Assembly: GCA_902632575.1 (NCBI GenBank)
Contig: CACPCY010000009.1
Span: 1 to 25,907, forward strand
DNA: 25,907 bases
Direction of reading: 5' to 3'
Origin: an uncultured Alphaproteobacteria bacterium
GTDB taxonomy: Bacteria; Pseudomonadota; Alphaproteobacteria; HIMB59
Positions 23,094-25,907 of the stretch are shown in pieces. Every line of letters starts with the position of its first letter. Position 1 is the first letter of the stretch. The notes beneath the pieces were generated by a model that did not search any database, was not told the origin of the DNA, and worked only from the letters and a program-made list of their open reading frames with translations. The position numbers and the translations under genes are program-made.

Positions 23094-23981
23094 ATGGAAA
23101 TTATCCCCTTTGATAAAAGAATTGGCTTCATTTGGTATAATGGTGAATTTGTAGAATGGCAAAATGCTACCACTCATGTATTAAATCATGGTCTTCATTA
23201 TGGTAGTTGCGTTTTTGAAGGTCTCAGGGTTTATGGGGAAAAAATTTATGAACTAGAAAAACATACTGATAGACTGTTTTTTTCTGCGCAAAGAATGGGC
23301 ATAGAAGTACCATATTCAAAGGATCAAATAAACAATGCTCAAAAAGCTACAATTAAAAAAATGAATATAAAATATGGCTATGTTCGCCCAGTGATTTGGA
23401 GAGGAAGTGAAATGATGGCTATCTCTGCACAAAAGAATAAAATAAATGTAGCTGTTGCTACTTGGGAATGGCCTAGTTATTTCACTAAAGAAGACCGATT
23501 AAAGGGCATATCTCTTCAAACAGCGGTGTGGAAACGACCGCCCCCAGATTGTATACCGACTGATACTAAAGCTGCTGGCCTATATATGATTTGTACTTTA
23601 AGTAAGCATGAGGCTGAAAAAAATGGTTTTACAGATGCTTTGATGCTTGATTATAAGGGTAGAGTAAGCGAGTCTACAGGATCAAATATTTTTTTGGTAA
23701 TTAATGGAGAAATTCATACTCCCGTGCCTGATTGTTTTTTAAATGGAATTACACGTCAGGCTGTCATTGAAATTGCTAAAAATGAGGGTATGAAAGTTAT
23801 TGAAAGAGATATATATCCAGATGAAATAAAAAATGCCGAAGAAATTTTTCTAACAGGCTCTGCTGTAGAAGTAACCCCAGTAGGAAAAATAGATAATCAA
23901 ACTTTTAAAGTTGGAGATGTTACAGCTAAGATTTCAAGTCTGTATATGAAAGAGGTTGACCCTAACTACAAAGATAATTAA
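23094..23981 (+). CDS. ilvE: Branched-chain amino acid aminotransferase
   Basis: PLP enzyme for the last step of Val, Leu and Ile synthesis. It is a fold-type IV aminotransferase of 295 residues. LNHGLHYGSCVFEGLRVY (30-47) is the N-terminal signature. The PLP Lys is K159 in PTDTKAAGLY, followed by EAEKNGFTDALMLD, the conserved SESTGSNIFLV, GITRQAVIEIA and FLTGSAVEVTPVG. All the expected blocks are intact. It stands alone on the plus strand, divergent from the regulator operon, and its end overlaps the convergent moaE by 4 bases. No Shine-Dalgarno is visible before the ATG. Confidence 0.96.
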   Translation: MEIIPFDKRIGFIWYNGEFVEWQNATTHVLNHGLHYGSCVFEGLRVYGEKIYELEKHTDRLFFSAQRMGIEVPYSKDQINNAQKATIKKMNIKYGYVRPVIWRGSEMMAISAQKNKINVAVATWEWPSYFTKEDRLKGISLQTAVWKRPPPDCIPTDTKAAGLYMICTLSKHEAEKNGFTDALMLDYKGRVSESTGSNIFLVINGEIHTPVPDCFLNGITRQAVIEIAKNEGMKVIERDIYPDEIKNAEEIFLTGSAVEVTPVGKIDNQTFKVGDVTAKISSLYMKEVDPNYKDN

Positions 23982-24439
23982 TTAATAATATCTTTCCATT
24001 TTAACATTTTTTCATTATCTAAGTTTTTTTGTAATACCGTTTCTTTTTCATCATTATCTAATAAATGAAATTTCCAAAAAGCTACATCTATCTTTAAGCT
24101 ATCAATCACAAATTCACAAGCTTCTATAGCGTTTGCACGATGAGAAGAAGCAGTAATTACTAAGACAATTTTTTCTCCTAAATCTAATTTTCCTATTCGG
24201 TGAATGATTAAACATTCATTTAGTTTCCAACTACTTAAAGCTTTGCTTCTAATTTTTTTAAGCTGAGCTAATGCTAATTCTTCATAACACTCCAAATAAA
24301 TTCCTTTTATTTTTTTATTTGATGAGCTTAAATCAGATCTAACTGTTCCAAGGAAGAAACTGTACGCACCATTTGTATCGGATGAAACATATTTAAATTC
24401 TTTCTCTAGATCAAAATTATCATCAGTTATTTTAATCAT
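23978..24439 (-). CDS. moaE: Molybdopterin synthase catalytic subunit
   Basis: Large subunit of molybdopterin synthase; with thiocarboxylated MoaD it inserts sulphur into precursor Z. GAYSFFLGTVRS (24-35) and LECYEELA match the family, as do IIHRIGKLDLGEKIVLV and SSHRANAIEACEFVID. The catalytic lysines are K116 and K123 in LKIDVAFWK, with the expected spacing of seven. The usual Tyr of the LEHYPGM block is kept as the Cys-Tyr of LECYEEL. The length of 153 residues is normal. It shares one base with moaD (TAATG) and forms the last gene of the uvrC-pgsA-moaD-moaE run. Confidence 0.95.
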   Translation of the reverse strand: MIKITDDNFDLEKEFKYVSSDTNGAYSFFLGTVRSDLSSSNKKIKGIYLECYEELALAQLKKIRSKALSSWKLNECLIIHRIGKLDLGEKIVLVITASSHRANAIEACEFVIDSLKIDVAFWKFHLLDNDEKETVLQKNLDNEKMLKWKDIIN

Positions 24440-24693
24440 TATCCTCCTGTAACTGGAGGTAACAAAGCTAATATATCACCATTATTTAGTGTTTGATTAT
24501 CATCATCTATTTCAGTCAGGTTTAAAAAATATTTTACGCTCTTATCTTCAAATATTTCCTGAAATACAGGGTCTTTTGAAATGAGATTATTTTTTAATTC
24601 TTTAAAACTTATCGTTTGATTTAATTCAATTAAGTCATGACTTTTTTTAAGTTTTACTCTTATCCAAGAAAAATATTTTAAAGTAATATTCAA
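24439..24693 (-). CDS. moaD: Molybdopterin synthase sulphur-carrier subunit
   Basis: Ubiquitin-like 84-residue protein whose C-terminal Gly-Gly is activated and thiocarboxylated to deliver sulphur to MoaE. The N-terminal KYFSWIRVKL is the usual beta strand, LNNGDILALLPPVTGG is the classical MoaD end, and the GG is intact. Its stop and the moaE start share a base, and its start overlaps the pgsA stop by 4 bases (ATGA). The adjacency to moaE ensures matched synthesis of the two subunits. Confidence 0.95.
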   Translation of the reverse strand: MNITLKYFSWIRVKLKKSHDLIELNQTISFKELKNNLISKDPVFQEIFEDKSVKYFLNLTEIDDDNQTLNNGDILALLPPVTGG

Positions 24694-25244
24694 ATATGCC
24701 TCATACCTTTTGCTACATAATTATATCCAGATAACAGAGTAATTATAGCGGCTAGCCATAATGTGACTAAGCCTAAATTCCAAAGAAAATCATTTAATTC
24801 AAAACCTAATCCAATTATGAGAATAGATAAACTAACCATTTGAAATGTAGTTTTATATTTAGCTAGTTTGCTAACTGGCATATCAGTATTTAGTTTAGCT
24901 AAAAATTCTCTTAAACCAGAAATTGCAATTTCTCTTAATAAAATAATTATAGCTGGAATAACATGAATGTCCGCAATTACTCTCGTGTCTATCAAAACTA
25001 TTATAACAGCTGCTATTAATAGTTTATCAGCGATAGGATCAAGTAAAGTTCCAAGTCTAGATGATTGATTTAATGTTCTGGCTAAATACCCATCAAAATA
25101 ATCAGAAATAGAAGATACTATAAAAAGTAAGCCTGCAATAAGAACCACTTTAGAATTATCAGAGAATAGTAAATATAAAATTATGGGAATTAAAATAATT
25201 CTTACAAAGGTAATAATATTTGGAATAGTATAAATTTTAGCCAT
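24690..25244 (-). CDS. pgsA: CDP-diacylglycerol--glycerol-3-phosphate 3-phosphatidyltransferase
   Basis: Inner-membrane enzyme that makes phosphatidylglycerophosphate, committed to phosphatidylglycerol and cardiolipin. It begins IPNIITFVRIILIPII, a family-typical first helix. The CDP-alcohol phosphotransferase motif DGYLAR-x8-G-x3-D-x3-D is complete (DGYLAR, then GTLLDPIAD). Several further hydrophobic helices follow. The length of 184 residues is standard. It overlaps uvrC by 8 bases upstream and moaD by 4 downstream. The neighbouring uvrC-pgsA order is widespread in bacteria. Its product, phosphatidylglycerol, is also the lipid donor for Lgt encoded in this window. Confidence 0.96.
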   Translation of the reverse strand: MAKIYTIPNIITFVRIILIPIILYLLFSDNSKVVLIAGLLFIVSSISDYFDGYLARTLNQSSRLGTLLDPIADKLLIAAVIIVLIDTRVIADIHVIPAIIILLREIAISGLREFLAKLNTDMPVSKLAKYKTTFQMVSLSILIIGLGFELNDFLWNLGLVTLWLAAIITLLSGYNYVAKGMRHI

Positions 25245-25907
25245 TTATCTTATCCAATATAGCCTTAATATTTTTCGAATTTAATCCTTTTATTTGAGTT
25301 AACTCATCTCTGTTAGCTTTTTTTAGATTTTGAACACTTCCAAAAAAATTGATGACCCTCATTTTTTTTATTTTCCCAATGCCAGATATATCATCTAAAA
25401 AACTTGTTTTGAGGGATTCGGACATCCTTTTCATGCTATTTTTTTTTGATAATTTGTGAGCCTGATCTCTCATTTTTTGGATAAAACCCTCTATTTGAGG
25501 GCTATCTTTCAAAGATAGATTTTTTTCATTTAGAGTGTGATATCTGTCAAATCTAAAATCTCGTTTAAAACCCTTAGACACCCCAATTAACTTTATACTT
25601 TCACTAATACCGCTTTCATGAATAATTTCTTGGCAAATTTTCAAATAAGGCTGACCCCCGTCAATAATTATTAAATCAGGTAAAATTTTATCATCTTTGG
25701 AGAAACGAGATTTAAACACCTTTCGCATTAAATCTGCATCACCAAACTTTTTTAAATCATAATCTTTAAATTTATATGTTCTAGAGTCTTTTATACTAAA
25801 ACCTTCCTCATTAAATACTACATATGATGCCACAGCATAGTTGTTACCGAAAAAACTATTATCGTAAGCCTCAACACGTTCAATTTTATTATTAATATTA
25901 AACCTAT
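25237..25907 (-). CDS. uvrC: Excinuclease ABC subunit C, C-terminal part (5' end cut by window)
   Basis: The frame stays open to the window edge, so the gene starts outside; about 223 C-terminal residues of a protein normally near 600 are seen. The RNase H-like endonuclease domain is visible: IERVEAYDNSFFGNNYAVAS, with the active-site Asp in YDNS, then LPDLIIIDGGQPYL with the next Asp, and the RDQAHKLSKKNSMKRM block. The end is a helix-hairpin-helix pair (DDISGIGKIKKMRVINFFG and IKGLNSKNIKAIL) that binds DNA. UvrC makes both cuts around a lesion in nucleotide excision repair. An internal GTG at 25833 is not the start, since homology continues upstream. It overlaps pgsA by 8 bases. Confidence 0.95.
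   Translation of the reverse strand, partial: RFNINNKIERVEAYDNSFFGNNYAVASYVVFNEEGFSIKDSRTYKFKDYDLKKFGDADLMRKVFKSRFSKDDKILPDLIIIDGGQPYLKICQEIIHESGISESIKLIGVSKGFKRDFRFDRYHTLNEKNLSLKDSPQIEGFIQKMRDQAHKLSKKNSMKRMSESLKTSFLDDISGIGKIKKMRVINFFGSVQNLKKANRDELTQIKGLNSKNIKAILDKING

Noticed and set aside
1..25907. CRISPR array, insertion sequence, prophage or integrated island
   Set aside because: No regularly spaced repeats, transposase or integrase genes, terminal repeats, or blocks of differing base composition were seen; the tRNA-Gln has no repeated 3' end nearby.

Overview
This window reads as a stretch of core chromosome from a streamlined, AT-rich alphaproteobacterium. I estimate roughly 30% GC by eye; it was not computed. 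The gene content and order are alphaproteobacterial: a CcrM-type GANTC methyltransferase beside rnhB, a TPR protein beside ispE, trmL divergent from petABC, the run lgt-midA-pgeF-prs-rplY-pth-ychF, ybjN-proC-csaA, a MarR/OmpR-type/EnvZ-type regulator set beside ilvE, and uvrC-pgsA-moaD-moaE. Coding density is extreme, with most neighbours overlapping or a few bases apart. Proteins are rich in Lys, Asn and Ile, and A-tracts of 10-11 bases occur inside genes. All this fits a small free-living (for example marine) lineage. The exact clade cannot be fixed from the sequence alone. No phage, IS element, CRISPR array or accessory island was seen.

Layout. Bases 1-4567 (minus strand): an operon read in the order degenerate UDG-family gene, lytic transglycosylase, moaB, rnhB, ccrM (3' end cut by the window edge). 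Bases 4566-9633 (plus strand): signal-peptide TPR protein, ispE, tRNA-Gln(UUG), uup-like ABC-F ATPase, and a very short CCA-transferase-like gene. Bases 9630-10085 (minus): trmL. Bases 10143-12670 (plus): petABC, the complete cytochrome bc1 complex. Bases 12660-18438 (minus): lgt, midA (NDUFAF7-like), pgeF, prs, rplY, pth, ychF. Bases 18464-20709 (plus): a tiny UbiK-position ORF, ybjN, proC, a TetR/COQ9-like helical protein without a recognisable HTH, and csaA. Bases 20712-23034 (minus): MarR-type regulator, OmpR-type response regulator, EnvZ-type histidine kinase. Bases 23094-23981 (plus): ilvE. Bases 23978-25907 (minus): uvrC (5' end cut), pgsA, moaD, moaE.

The genes cover respiration (bc1), isoprenoid, lipid and lipoprotein precursors (ispE, pgsA, lgt), cell-wall turnover (slt, pgeF), translation and tRNA care (pth, rplY, ychF, trmL, cca, csaA, uup), DNA repair and cell-cycle methylation (uvrC, rnhB, ccrM), nucleotides and amino acids (prs, proC, ilvE), and molybdopterin synthesis (moaB, moaD, moaE). 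The region is mostly ordinary. The points most worth a second look are two GAATC sites packed into the short ccrM leader, several positionally conserved but eroded proteins (UDG-like without its Fe-S cysteines and catalytic motifs, CCA-transferase cut to 241 residues, TetR-like protein without HTH, MarR protein without its wing, 46-residue UbiK-like ORF), divergent genes whose start codons share bases, and three short palindromes in the few real intergenic gaps.
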